Origin: Phytophthora colocasiae
Taxonomy: Eukaryota; Oomycota; Peronosporomycetes; Peronosporales; Peronosporaceae
Length of the DNA: 64,000 nucleotides
Direction of reading: 5' to 3'
NCBI GenBank assembly: GCA_018806915.1
Contig: JAGKQI010000010.1
Location: forward strand, 186,001 to 250,000
Shown: piece by piece, positions 48,330-59,023 of the stretch
Position numbering within the stretch: the first letter of the stretch is position 1
Layout: every line of letters starts with the position of its first letter
Program-made: the position numbers and the translations under genes
Notes under the pieces: model-generated
Database searches by the model: none
What the model was told of the DNA's origin: nothing
What the model saw: only the letters and a program-made list of their open reading frames with translations

Positions 48330-49277
48330 CTAAGGAGCCACCATCGACTTGCGAGGAAGAATCACTCGACGTAGAGCCGGGTGATGAGCCACTTGCTCCG
48401 CACTAAGACGGTGCTGAGGTTGCAGCTGCAGCATACACGACAGCAGATTGATGGTGGGTCTGGAGATGAACTTCTTCAAGCCCCAAAGCTCCAAAATTTT
48501 AGCCACACCGTACTTGTTAAGTACGCGAAGAGTGGGGGCACAGCGTTGCTCGTCTGCGAACAGTGGGGAACCAGTGAGCAGGATGAACAGCAGTACACCA
48601 AGCGACCAGACATCGGCCTTCTTGGGGTCGTACACAGATCCCTGAGTGATCTCTGGAGCCATGTAGTAGTACTTGCCCACCACATCCGACGACAATTTGT
48701 TGGCGTCAGTACTCAGTCCAAAGTCACAGAGCTTCACCTGGCCGTCCTTGAGTAGTACATTCTCCAGGGACAGATCACGGTGGGCCACACCATGAGAATG
48801 CAAGAAGCTCAGACCTCTGGCCATCTGAGCGAAGAGCGTGAGCGCTTCACTCTCTGCCACGCGACCGGGCTTGGACGTCACGTAGTTGTACAGGTCTCCA
48901 CCGGCACAGAACTCCATAGCGATGAAGACACTATCACCTGAAGAGAAGAACCCTTCACGCACGTACTCGACTACGAATTCTCGGCCAGGGGCTCGGGCAA
49001 TTAGGGGGTCTTCAAGCATCTGGACGACGAGACGTTCACTTAGGGGGTTTTCCTTGACGGCGGGACTCTCACTCTCTTGTTGTAGCAACGGGATGCTCAC
49101 ACGTTTAAGCACCACGAGCTTCTTAAGAGCTTCGTCCTGGTACAGAGCAGTTTCTCCGTATAAAGTGGCGCTCAACTTCTTGCACAAAGTGTAGCGAGCC
49201 AGAACATCCGTGAAGACGTCGGGGCTGGAGGAGGAGGGCGACGTGGGGGTCACAACGGCGAGTGGGGCGTGAATCAT
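48330..49277 (-). CDS. Serine/threonine protein kinase 1
   Basis: 315 aa, consisting almost only of a kinase domain. ATG at 49277. Catalytic Lys in VVLKRVS, hinge/alpha-D in IAMEFCAGGDLYNYV, catalytic loop HRDLSLENVLL (Asp and Asn present; the usual Lys of HRDLKPEN is Ser), DFG in LCDFGLSTD, APE in YYYMAPEI, and subdomain IX DVWSLGVLLFILLTGSP. The glycine-rich loop is atypical: LSATLYGETALY has one Gly where GxGxxG is usual. A paralogue with the same peculiarities lies at 59024-59875. It is probably cytosolic and resembles the CAMK-like fold. The substrate is unknown. Confidence 0.88.
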   Translation of the reverse strand: MIHAPLAVVTPTSPSSSSPDVFTDVLARYTLCKKLSATLYGETALYQDEALKKLVVLKRVSIPLLQQESESPAVKENPLSERLVVQMLEDPLIARAPGREFVVEYVREGFFSSGDSVFIAMEFCAGGDLYNYVTSKPGRVAESEALTLFAQMARGLSFLHSHGVAHRDLSLENVLLKDGQVKLCDFGLSTDANKLSSDVVGKYYYMAPEITQGSVYDPKKADVWSLGVLLFILLTGSPLFADEQRCAPTLRVLNKYGVAKILELWGLKKFISRPTINLLSCMLQLQPQHRLSAEQVAHHPALRRVILPRKSMVAP

Positions 49278-50786
49278 TGTGTTTAGGGGGTTTAGATGGA
49301 GGCGACTAGCGCTAAAATGCTGGCGGTGGCGGCGCAGTCTCCTCCCTTGCAGAGCCGGCGGTGGCTCGCGAATAAAATGCTACGACGGACTCGAAGCAGA
49401 GCAAATTGGGAAGTGAGGATATGCGTGACAAGAGCTTCTACTGGCCTGCTGTCTGGTTGACGGGGGCATAGTGAAAGCAGGTCAAACTCTTTATTGCGTT
49501 TACCGACGGTGGTGGACAGTTGCACTTTTGAGTTTCCTGTCATTTGCTATAAGTTGAAGTGGATAAAATGTAATACTGGATTTAGTTATTAGAGGTTAGA
49601 GGAAAGAGGATAATTACTTTCTGAGAAATGTGTATATGCAGTGGGAAAGGAGGGGTATCATGTTGTAGAGGAAAAGAACTCTGATGGGTGAGCCCGTCAC
49701 ATAAAATTGGGTGCACCATAGTGAAATCCATACAAACGGAGTTGCCGTACGCTCGCAAGAAATTGACGCGGCAATATGCATTTGCCAAACGATGGAGTTT
49801 TTTTTAAGTGCCTGGTATTTTAGGACAGGCCCTGCCTTGGCTACGACGTCCTGGCCGAGAGAGTTCGGATTCCGAGCGCTCTCTGTTTCCATGACGAGCG
49901 TGGGCTATCCACTGATTTGGTCCGAATGGAGCCTTCGAGGCCAAGAAACTCACCAGAGCTCTCGAAGTGCAACTGCATTCCGTAGGATAACGGCGCCGAT
50001 GCTCTTCATTCAACACCTCTGGCCTCGGTCAGCCTGTTAAAAACGATATTGAACCATACTGCATACTCTAAAAAACTATTTCAGCATCTCTTTCAAGTTA
50101 AACAAGCACGTAGTATCTAATACCCCGCATCAATCCAATCGTCTGGCAAAAATGCCCCTCGAGTATTCCTCAACACTGACCGCTCTCGAACTACATGCAC
50201 ACTCCGCTATACTTTAGATACACTTTCTCGTCTACTGTAGAACTTGTCGAAGGGCGGCAGGTGTTGCTCATAGTATTTGCCACGCTCGCCGTCTTGCGTC
50301 ACGGTCGATTGCCTGCATGGTCCATGTGGCGGACCAAAGGTCGCATCCCTTTTAGTACTGTAGTAGGTTGAACTGGTTGCACTTTTGATGCTGGTCAAAG
50401 CTCGATTCTGCCCTGACGATGGCAATGCTTGCCTTTTGCCTCGACCGATGAAAGCCAAACGCCTGTGCTTAGCCCTGTCGCTGGACGCAGTGACGTCGCT
50501 CTCGTGGCAAAACGATCTCACGTCCTGTTGCTCCGTCTACGACTCTGCTTGGTGGAGAGAGCTTCTGCTCCTCTGGACAGCTCAAATTTCGATCACAGCC
50601 AAAGTCCCAGTTGAAGGCAAATTGTGCCCCGCACTCTGTTACAGTCGCAACAGTGCGGGCAGCACGCGAGCTGAGAAGGCCACCAGCCGGTTGAAGCACC
50701 AGCCTCGTCACGTGTGGCCGTCCGCCACAGCGATCGAAATTGATGGGCACAACAATTGCCCCCCCCCCCTCCTAAATGTATGTATC
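49278..50786. other. Intergenic region between kinase 1 and the IQ protein
   Basis: 1.5 kb with several open frames of 60-145 codons on both strands, none with recognisable domains or convincing composition. There is an 11-base C-run at about 50759-50769 just past the IQ gene stop. It should include the promoter of kinase 1. I see no RNA gene or mobile element. Confidence 0.4.
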
Positions 50787-53717
50787 TTAAACCGTGTCCG
50801 AGCCTGGAGTACTGCCGGGTAGAGCTCTTTTCATCCGGAGCTTCATCTCCTTCCACTTCGATGCCACGTTGTTAGAAAACCCTGTAGAATTCCGAACTGC
50901 ATTGCCACTTCTAGGCACCGGCACGGGCTGATACTTGACGGTCTGTCGGCCGAAACTTCGTTGCCATCGACTTTTGAGACTCCACTGGTGTCCGGCAAGC
51001 AGTCGCGAGCGAAGATCGTCCTTACGGATCCAGCGACTATCAATGCCGGAGCTTCGCGGCGTCAAACTTGAGTTGTCCACCTGCATCGATCCCACATGCG
51101 AATTCCATTGCGTTAGCTGGTACTCGGCTGTCTGTATCAACGGGTGCGAGCTTTTACTGTCGTCGAGAAATCGTAGTACAAACTCCGCAAGACACATCGG
51201 AATCACAGCCTTCGCGCTGTCGTCTACTGCGCAGGCTTCCAACGTTGCGACGAGCGATCTCAACGCTTTTCGACGGCTGCGTGAGCGTCTAAGACGACGT
51301 ACGGAATCCGCTTCTAAGTCGAATGACTGGTTTCCCGTCTGGATCGGGTCGTCTTGCGGTTGTCTTGCGAACCACCAAATTTTGCGCCGTATGAACTGCA
51401 AGTCGTGCACTAGGGCGGTCCATTCAGCTTCCGCTTGTGCTCGAGCTATGGCACATTTGTCATGGGCGTAAAACTCTCGAGTAGTAGCAAAAGGCTCAGA
51501 ACACCAGCCACAACTGTATGGTGGGGAGTTTGTCTGACTATCGATACGACGGAACCACACGCGCAAGAAAGCAGTGAGCACTCGGGAGAAATCGTCCTCT
51601 AGCTGCTGTCGGGCTTGCTCTTGTCGACGGCTTCTACTAGGCCAGAAGTGAGAAATGCAGTACTCTTTCGGATAAATGATGGTACTCCACCATAGCGTAG
51701 CTACTCGTCGTTTCAGCTTTGAGTAACTTTGCTTTACCTTTTCACGAATTCCAGCACACAACGGACAACAATCAGGCTCAAGTTTTGATACCTCCGACGT
51801 CAATGAAGTCGTGAGGAATTCCAGCTCTTGGTTCGACACATTCAACGCTGTGGGTAGTGCTGGCAACTGCTTTTCGCTTCCGACCAGCATTTGACAAAGA
51901 GCTTGTTCGTGAAAGCCTCGAAAGTTGCGGTTGGGGAGTAGTTTACATACTGCGCCAGTTCTATCTGACAACGGGAGCTCATTCCAATGTCTCCGGAGAC
52001 GTCGGAAGCGGATCCAAGGCTTCTCCGCTTGCCAATAAACCGATTCGCGTCCCCGTTTCGAACTACTCAAGAACACACCAAAGTGATATAGTGCTTGTTC
52101 TCGTTTTGCAGCCACAAACTCGTCCTCCCGTGCACGTCGCCGGACCTCAGCTTCTTTAACTGCAGCTAGTAAAGCCATTAGCTGAGCTTGAGCACACCGA
52201 CGACGCCAGAGCGCCTGGATGAGAGCTATACGTCGTCGACGTCTCCTAAACAAGAGAATGACCTTCCCAATTGTTCGCATCCGAGTTTTAACTTGTCGAC
52301 GACGAGCCTGTCGCTCTATCAGCAGGCGGCAAATCCATCTGAAGCGCATGAGGAACTTTTGGCTCATGAACACACGGAAACAGCGCTGGATTCGCACAGC
52401 GCCACGTTCCTTTGTGATATGGGTGTACCAGCATCTGAATCGATGCTGAATTGCCTTCGCCTGTTGATTCGCGAACTGCAAAGACTTCAGAGCGAGTCTT
52501 CGAGCGTGCCACCAACGCCACTGCCGCTGCAGCAACACCAATCGATTGACTCGTCGACAATGCCTAGATCGATAATAGAGCTGCAATCTCGTCGCACTCG
52601 AGTGTGCAAGTGCAGAGTAGTTAAACCCCATACCTTGTGAACCAGAAACCGCATCCAGGTGAGCTTGTGAGGTCGAAAGAGATTGGCGAATTCCTGCTTC
52701 CAGAGTTGCTAAAGCATCAGCAACAGATCCATCAGATACCTGGCGATGAGCTGTATCGAACACGTTTTGAGCGTGATCTGATAACTGATGATCGGATACA
52801 GCAGAATCGACCACGTTAGCAGCTCCTTCGGTGGGTTCTAGCTCGTTGTTTACATTCGCTTCGACTACTTTTAGCAACTCCAAGGCATTCGGAGGTGGTG
52901 GTCGTTCAGGTGATGGGAAGGCAAGCGCTCGTGTTGATACTGCACCTCCAAAGACCGACTCACTTGTCATTTCAGCAGCAAGTAGTGACCGCACTGGGTC
53001 GTCCCAAAGTCTTACCCCCGATTCAAGTGGACCTTGGCATTGCATTGCAGATTCAATTCGAGCCTCTACCTCCGTTGAATACGGCATACATCTTCCTCTT
53101 GTGTCTTCAACACTTGTACAATTTACGTCGGGGTTAGCTTTGAGCCACGACGCAAGACGTTCCTGCTTTTTAGCGAGTTCGCGCTCTTCACGAGTCGGTG
53201 ATGGTGGCCGCTTCTTCTTCCTACTCGGACTGCGTTCCGATGTTTTCACCCTCAAACTTTTCTCTCCGAATCTCGTTGTCGAAGTTGAGTCAATCTTCGG
53301 CGTTGACCTGCTTAGTGGTTGTTGCTGCGCTAACGCAATAGGTTCATGGTGAGATTCCCCATTCCACTTCGTTGTATCGATATGCAACAGCCCCTCCTTT
53401 AGCTTCAAGATACTTTTCGCCGCTCGCTGTGCTGGTGATCCAGGCGATGGTGCGGGTGGCTTCGGTCGCTTGAGCTGTTGACGATACGGCGACTTGTGCT
53501 TACTGAGTGTCGACAGCTCTTTACCGTCGATCTCGCTCAGCACATCGAGCTGATGACCAACTTGTTCCTCGAAATGCTTGGGCTTTCGGTCGCGATTGGC
53601 TTTCCTGCCGTCCATGTTGACCAGCCAGTGGCATTCCTCGAGCAAATCGACAGCAGGTAATGCAGGCCATTGCAATTGACGGAGCGGCAATCCCGCAGAA
53701 GACGAGGCTGGTGTCAT
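50787..53717 (-). CDS. Large IQ-motif protein with C-terminal zinc finger
   Basis: 976 aa from ATG 53717 (MTPASSSAGLPLRQL); the frame is open slightly further. The N-terminal 380 residues or so are Pro/Ser/basic (KTSERSPSRKKKRPPSPTREER), probably disordered. The middle (about 390-530) is very Arg/Trp-rich and holds several IQ-like calmodulin-binding helices: ATRLQLYYRSRHCRR, VLLQRQWRWWHARR, AIQHRFRCWY, AVRIQRCFRVFMSQK, IALIQALWRRRCAQ. A CCPLCAGIREKVKQSY pair lies near 680, and a C2HC/C2H2-like finger (CGWCSEPFATTREFYAHDKC) near 770. It may act as a cytoskeletal or flagellar calmodulin-binding scaffold, which is an inference. No intron is needed. Confidence 0.8.
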   Translation of the reverse strand: MTPASSSAGLPLRQLQWPALPAVDLLEECHWLVNMDGRKANRDRKPKHFEEQVGHQLDVLSEIDGKELSTLSKHKSPYRQQLKRPKPPAPSPGSPAQRAAKSILKLKEGLLHIDTTKWNGESHHEPIALAQQQPLSRSTPKIDSTSTTRFGEKSLRVKTSERSPSRKKKRPPSPTREERELAKKQERLASWLKANPDVNCTSVEDTRGRCMPYSTEVEARIESAMQCQGPLESGVRLWDDPVRSLLAAEMTSESVFGGAVSTRALAFPSPERPPPPNALELLKVVEANVNNELEPTEGAANVVDSAVSDHQLSDHAQNVFDTAHRQVSDGSVADALATLEAGIRQSLSTSQAHLDAVSGSQGMGFNYSALAHSSATRLQLYYRSRHCRRVNRLVLLQRQWRWWHARRLALKSLQFANQQAKAIQHRFRCWYTHITKERGAVRIQRCFRVFMSQKFLMRFRWICRLLIERQARRRQVKTRMRTIGKVILLFRRRRRRIALIQALWRRRCAQAQLMALLAAVKEAEVRRRAREDEFVAAKREQALYHFGVFLSSSKRGRESVYWQAEKPWIRFRRLRRHWNELPLSDRTGAVCKLLPNRNFRGFHEQALCQMLVGSEKQLPALPTALNVSNQELEFLTTSLTSEVSKLEPDCCPLCAGIREKVKQSYSKLKRRVATLWWSTIIYPKEYCISHFWPSRSRRQEQARQQLEDDFSRVLTAFLRVWFRRIDSQTNSPPYSCGWCSEPFATTREFYAHDKCAIARAQAEAEWTALVHDLQFIRRKIWWFARQPQDDPIQTGNQSFDLEADSVRRLRRSRSRRKALRSLVATLEACAVDDSAKAVIPMCLAEFVLRFLDDSKSSHPLIQTAEYQLTQWNSHVGSMQVDNSSLTPRSSGIDSRWIRKDDLRSRLLAGHQWSLKSRWQRSFGRQTVKYQPVPVPRSGNAVRNSTGFSNNVASKWKEMKLRMKRALPGSTPGSDTV

Positions 53718-54302
53718 GAATAAACAACAAAGCAATCAAACACGCCAGCGCATTGATGACCGTGATCACTAGATCACCGAGTTACGGAGACGGAATTTTT
53801 GGTCGAGCCGTACACTTGCAGTCTAAAAGTGGCCGAACCCCAAGCAAAGCCAGCGTCAAGATGAATATGGAGATGTCATGAGCAAAATATAGCCGCGGTT
53901 GAGTGACCTGGTTGAAGAGAGGGAGGGGGGGAAGGGAGGACTCGAACCCCTAGTGACCTGGTTGAAGGATGGGGAGATACAGGACTGTGACTGAAGCGGG
54001 CATAAACTCGATTGATTCGCACTCGACGAGACGAGAAGAAGGCACTTGCCGCGGCGTTGTGAGGTCTGGAAGCAGCTCGGAGACGTTCCTGGCCTAGAAA
54101 ATGGCTCGCCGAAAGCAAAAACGGAAGATCCTAGCGATTTGGTTGCTGCCACCTGTCCTGACGATCTGTGTCACCGGATGGTCGTTGTCGCCGTCTTGAG
54201 CACTCCTTTGGATGGGAATGCGGTCAACCCCCCTAGTGGATTCGCCATTCTACCTTTTTCCGCTGTTCGAACTGAGGACGAAAGTAGTCCCCAACTGTTG
54301 AA
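53718..54302. other. Divergent promoter region
   Basis: 585 bp between the divergent IQ protein and small-protein genes. GTGACCTGGTTGAAG occurs twice, at about 53902 and about 53953, as an imperfect direct repeat separated by about 35 bp. A pyrimidine-rich ATTCGCCATTCTACC then TTTTTCCG at about 54240-54262 may be the initiator of the plus-strand gene. No gene is seen inside. Confidence 0.35.
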
Positions 54303-54713
54303 ATGGAGCTGTTTGCAGGGTTTAACGCAGAGGAGCTGGCGATGATGCAGGAGTTGCTGAGACTGTTACTGGAAGATGACGACACACTGACTGCTCAGCA
54401 ACCGACGCCACGGACGAGCGCTCGACAGGACAGCCAAGGACTTGCAGGGGGAATGACAGTGAATGGTTTCAGCGAATATCAGTACGGTGTTGGTGTACCG
54501 AACGGGATGGCGTGGAATGCGCCGCCTGCTATGATGGCCCCCACCCCCCAATACGGTGCGAAAGCGTCTAGAATTCGGACGAGAAGCAACTTTACCAGTG
54601 ACGACGAACCGATGCTCAAACGTGGCCGTGTGGATGTCGCTCCGACGATGCGAACGCCTGTGAATTATGTTCCGTTTCCTGAAAGCTCGCGCGTGGGACA
54701 CCCCTACTATTAG
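54303..54713 (+). CDS. Small protein of unknown function, 136 aa
   Basis: ATG 54303, stop TAG. N-terminal amphipathic acidic helix (MELFAGFNAEELAMMQELL, then RLLLEDDD), a polar Thr/Gln/Ser linker, a Tyr/Met/Pro-rich middle, and a basic KRGRVDVAP segment near the end that could act as a nuclear signal. The C-terminus is SRVGHPYY. No family is recognised. Composition, a clean start and a distinct upstream region support a real gene, but with no domain this stays a prediction. Confidence 0.55.
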   Translation: MELFAGFNAEELAMMQELLRLLLEDDDTLTAQQPTPRTSARQDSQGLAGGMTVNGFSEYQYGVGVPNGMAWNAPPAMMAPTPQYGAKASRIRTRSNFTSDDEPMLKRGRVDVAPTMRTPVNYVPFPESSRVGHPYY

Positions 54714-55900
54714 ACGGGTCTTGTATGAGCGTACTGGTGTACTGGTGCACTGCGGATCGAACGCACGCACTGAGCTCGGAATCTGATGCCCAAGGAAGGC
54801 AGGCACCTATTTAATTGCGATGAATGCAGTCGTGAACGTCTTACTTCCCACTGTTTTATCTGTAACGTTTCACCTGTCGTCTTGCCGTCAGACATTGAGT
54901 TTGCGTCTGAAAGACGGAGAAAACCTCTTGCTTATCCAGTCGAATTTCAGTGAGAGGTTTGTCACTGACAACTTTCGACAGAAGCTGCGTGGGGGGTGGA
55001 TGAATCCCTGGAAATAGTTTTTGGCGTATCCGGACAGAGGAACGCATTCATTTCGGGGCCTGCTTGCAGTACAACTTGTGGTACTACCTACGTTACGATC
55101 CGTGATGGCAATTTTTATCTCCTTAGATAAAAAATACTGCAGTTCACAACAGTGTTGTGACAACACCAAAGTTTTTTCGCACCACAACAAACAGCTTGAA
55201 GCAGGTAGTAGCGCTACTCAAACTGGGCTCACTCCTTCCATTTACGCAAACAAAATCATGAAACGTGCGCTCGAACAACGGTTGAGCGCAGTTCAGCGGG
55301 AAACCAAAAACGTCGAAACCAATCTCTTCCAGGCCTGCTGCGGGGATGTATAACCCACAGTCAGAGTCAGTTGTGCAGTCTCAGCACGTTATTATGTCGA
55401 GGTATCCTTATTCACGCAAACGACAGCAGCGCATACGTGCAGTATCAATGAGATACTGGATCGAGAGGTTTTTTGCGAGCCACGTGAGTCAGGCAGACAC
55501 GATGATTTACGTTTCGTCAAAGTTTTGCCGAAACAATGCCATCAATTAGCTCAAGTTGTGCCACAACTCTAGCTCGAGGGCGCTGAGATCGACCGAGTAG
55601 GCTCGTCATGAGAGAACTGGCAGTGCGGTGTTGCTTCGTGGCAAGCACTGGTCGCACCCTCTGACGAACGATGAACGACAGCGAGTTGCTGTTTGCATCC
55701 AGGGAAGCGGTTTCGTAAAAGCACCGGTAACTATTTTCTTTCCGGGAAGAGCACGGGATTCTGTATGCAACAAGGCGCCCCTCGTCTCGATCCTACTGTT
55801 TTTTTTTTTTCTCGAAGATGATCGCGTAAAAGCAACCGCCAAAGCAAATAGTTGAGCGCATGCCTCGAAAGCCTGGAGGTACATGTATCCACTCCATACA
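54714..55900. other. Intergenic region left of the DNA transposon
   Basis: 1.2 kb with small open frames on both strands only, none convincing. Contains a T-run (about 55799-55812). Nothing else supported. Confidence 0.4.
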
Positions 55901-58784
55901 AGCAACACAACATTGGGTTTACACTTGCAGCAAATGAGACCGTCCAAAACAAAATGATACTAATGCGCCATTTAGAGTTATCGAGATAATCGTGTTTAAA
56001 GTTAGGCCATCGTTTTTCGGATTTAAACGAAGTTTCGAGAAATCAAGCGATTAGTGATTTGAAAATCCAAACTGTCACTAAACTGAGCTCTCTCATTGTT
56101 CTAACAGACCCAACAACAAGATACTAGTCTCCGCGCAAGATGCTCCGTCAACTACCACGTCCGCCTTCGCCCTCTCAAGAGTTTGCTTCTCCGGAAGCGC
56201 CACTAACCAGCAGCCCTTCTGGAACAGATGCGCTAACTTCTGTACTCTTCAGCAGCCCTTCAGAGGACTCTCAAGCTGTTCGCATCCAGCTCGCGCAGGA
56301 CACAGAGCTAGAGCTGTCCACCGAGCGTGAAGACGCCAATGATGCAAGCGGAGAGGAAGATGTCGACGAGCCTGACGACAGTGATGACGAGGACTGGAGT
56401 GGCAGCGAGGATATGGAAGCGGATGATGTGGTGACTGGGGAGAGCGTTGGAAGTGAAGCTGAGGAAGAGGACATTAGCATCAATTTGTACGACGTCGATC
56501 TTCAGCAGCAAGTTGCAGGCCTGATTAGCGCAGACAAGTGCAAGCGGCGCTGTCTTGAGGGGAAGGCCAAGGAGCTTGAGTGGCTGACGTGTTCCCTTGG
56601 TCAAATGACCAAGGCCGAGAAGACTACCTGCATTCTAACCCTTATAGGCGTCCTAATGCAGACGGATACGTGGTACTGGTGAGCGCGAGAAGTTCCACTT
56701 CTATCTGCCGTTCGTAGGCCATGTTTGCCGTACCGCTTTTGCCCACTGTCTTGGCGTGCAGCCACTTACTGTGCAACGCTACAAGCGCCGCATCCGTGAA
56801 GGGAACATAGCCACAAAGGAGCACGGTAACAAGCTGAACAAGAACGCGTCCACCATCGACGCAGTGTGGCTCGTGCGGTGGTTCAAGGAGTTCGCTTCTG
56901 AGGTTGGCGAGGTGGTGCCCGTAAGAGTTCGCATGCAGAAGACCAAGGACGGCGTTGTGAACAAATACTACAGTCGAGAAGACTACACCCTTCTACCACC
57001 TACCTTTACCTGGGACGTTCTCTACGATGAGATGCACAAGTACGTGGCTAAAGGTCTACGTGTCAATGAGCCCGCCCGTTCAACGTTCAGGAAGCTTTTG
57101 TCCATCCACTGCTTTAAGATCAAGATCCGGTCCGCACAGTCAAACGTCTGCGATCTGTGTTCCGTGTACCAGACACGCATGCGCCACGGAGCAACCGCAG
57201 AGCAAACTGAAGAGTTGGGTCGACACACAGAGTCTGCACGTCGAATGAGGTAAGTAGCGATAGGTATCATTTTGATTTGCGTTTGGATACTAATATCAAT
57301 TTGATTTACTATAAACATTAGACGAGAGTACAAGAAGGACAAAGGTGACATCCATAAAGAGGGTGACATCAGCAAGGATTTGGCTGTGATCGTCATGGAC
57401 TTCTCGCAGAATTTGACGGTTCCGTCGGTCACGTCAACACCATCGCAGTGGTATTTTTGTTCATTGCTTGCTGTGAGCGTCTTTGGCATCTTTTATGAGA
57501 ATGAAGGGACGCAGACCAACTATGTCTACGACGAGTTTGCCAGTGGGAAAGGCAGCGACCAAATAAACTCGATGCTACAGCACTTCATCCGTACTGTGCT
57601 GCTTCCAGCCGGAAAGAAACGACTTATTGTCTACGCGGACAACTGCTCAGGCCAGAACAAGAACAATCACGTTATCAAGTTTTTACTGGCGCAAGTCCAC
57701 ATGGGTGTCTTTGAGCGGGTCGACTACAAATTTTTTGTGAAAGGCCATACAAAAAACTCTTGTGACCGTGGCTTCGGCCACATTAGGAAGCATGTAGCTC
57801 GTCAAGACTGCTGGATTTTGGACGACATCGTCTCTGCTGTGAACGGTTCGGCTACAACCAACACTACGGTGCACATTTCGCGTGGAAATACGTTTTTCAA
57901 GAGCTACAAACCACTGGTTGCTGAATTATACAAGACGCTGGTGGGGGTACAGCAGTACCAGATATTTACGGCAGTTCAAGACCAACCTGGAGTTGTATTG
58001 TGTCGCAAAGGACCGGACAATGAACCTGTGGTACAAGATCTACGGCGTAAAGTTGACGGACGCCTCACGGAGCCTGAGAAAGTGGCACGGATGTTCACAC
58101 ACTTCTTGGAAGACTTGAGTCCTCCCCCTCGCAATACTGAGAAAATGCTGGAGCTGCATAGCAAAATCGGACCCTACGTCCCTGAAGAGCACCAAGCAAA
58201 TTGGATCTACGCTGCACCAAGTGATCAGGAGAAAGTAGATGCAAAAACAGCCAAACAAGCTCGTCGAGAGCACCGTGCTGCTATGGCTGCCAGCGCAAAG
58301 GCGAACCAGGATCGACGTGGCAGGGAGACTGATATTGATGCTCGCCCTACGCCGAAGAAGTCACGCAAGTGAAGATCGGTGTCTCTGTAGCAGGCTCAAC
58401 CAAAATGATGCTAGTGTTCAGGGTGAAAACAAAATGATACTTATCGAGACCAGTGTCACTATTCTGAAAATCAGCACGTAATTCAAAATTTAACAATGTT
58501 CTGATACGAATCTGAAGAAAACAGCATTACCATTGGCTCCGCCGTGTAATTTTACATCTAAGTAGCCAATAAAAAAAATCGTGTTTTTGGTCTGGGACAG
58601 GAGATATATTTTTTAACAGGGCACTGCTCGGTTCGTATTTGGTTCCTGGAGCTCTACATGGTCTCAAAACGAAGAGGAGACACCCTTCTTTCGAATGGTA
58701 CCCTTAAATCGCGATTCGTACTTAGGTTCATTAGTATTATTTTGTTTGACGCAGTCTCAAATGTAAACCCAATGTTGACTTGCT
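55901..58784 (+). mobile_element. DNA transposon with imperfect terminal inverted repeats
   Basis: The left end (55901-55965) and the reverse complement of the right end (58729-58784) share AGCAA, then CAACATTGGGTTTAC, then AATGAGAC (left) against TTGAGAC (right), then AAACAAAATRATACTAATG, with small gaps. The transposase gene lies between them. Inner copies of AAAACAAAATGATACT occur at about 58424-58440. The repeats have diverged, suggesting an old insertion. The flanking duplication is not clear. Confidence 0.55.
56140..58372 (+). pseudogene. DDE-type transposase-like gene (DNC-GQNKN / GHTKN family), one intron, one frameshift
   Basis: Exon 1 runs from ATG 56140 to 57249, the intron is 57250-57321 (GTAAGT...TTAG, 72 bp), and exon 2 is 57322-58372. 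A one-base insertion near 56672 separates MQTDT from the true continuation GEREKFHFYLPFVGHVCR; without it the frame is continuous. Layout: acidic/Ser N-terminus, a helix-turn-helix-like part (GVQPLTVQRYKRRIREGN), a Cys pair (VCDLCSVYQ), then a probable RNase H-like catalytic core with acidic residues in VIVMDFSQNLTVPS, IVYADNCSGQNKNNHV and VKGHTKNSCDRGFGHI. The tail is basic. I know this motif set from transposon-like proteins in oomycetes and animals, but the exact family name cannot be confirmed here. Confidence 0.65.
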
Positions 58785-59023
58785 ACAAGATTGAAACGCT
58801 GTTTCGCAACGAAACGCCATTTCAGCCAATGAGAGACTGTTAAAATTCGAGCTTTAGAGCTTTAGGCCCATCGGAGCCGTTGCGAACGATCGATCATTGT
58901 TGCTGACCACGTTCACTGGCGCTCCATGGTAGCATCGCGCCTGTCGAGCAAAAGCCGCTACAACCCGTTGGCAGCGCACAATTCCTCTTACCAAGTCCGA
59001 CTCAAGTCGGTTTAATAAGCTTC
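58373..59023. other. Right end of the transposon and upstream region of kinase 2
   Basis: Holds the transposon 3' flank and right inverted repeat (58729-58784), then about 240 bp before the kinase start. A palindrome GTTTCGCAACGAAAC lies at about 58801-58815. GCACAATTCCTCTTACC at about 58976 might be an initiator. No gene is seen. Confidence 0.35.

Noticed and set aside
50385..50822. 145-codon plus-strand frame overlapping the end of the IQ gene
   Set aside because: No domain; partly antisense to the IQ gene and crosses a C-run; composition not convincing.
53930..53960. tRNA-like T-arm (GGTTCGAGTCC on the minus strand)
   Set aside because: Matches a B-box, but no A-box, acceptor stem or cloverleaf could be found around it.
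54820..55549. Several 60-110 codon frames as secreted effector genes
   Set aside because: No signal peptide followed by RXLR or LFLAK motifs could be seen; composition is random-like.
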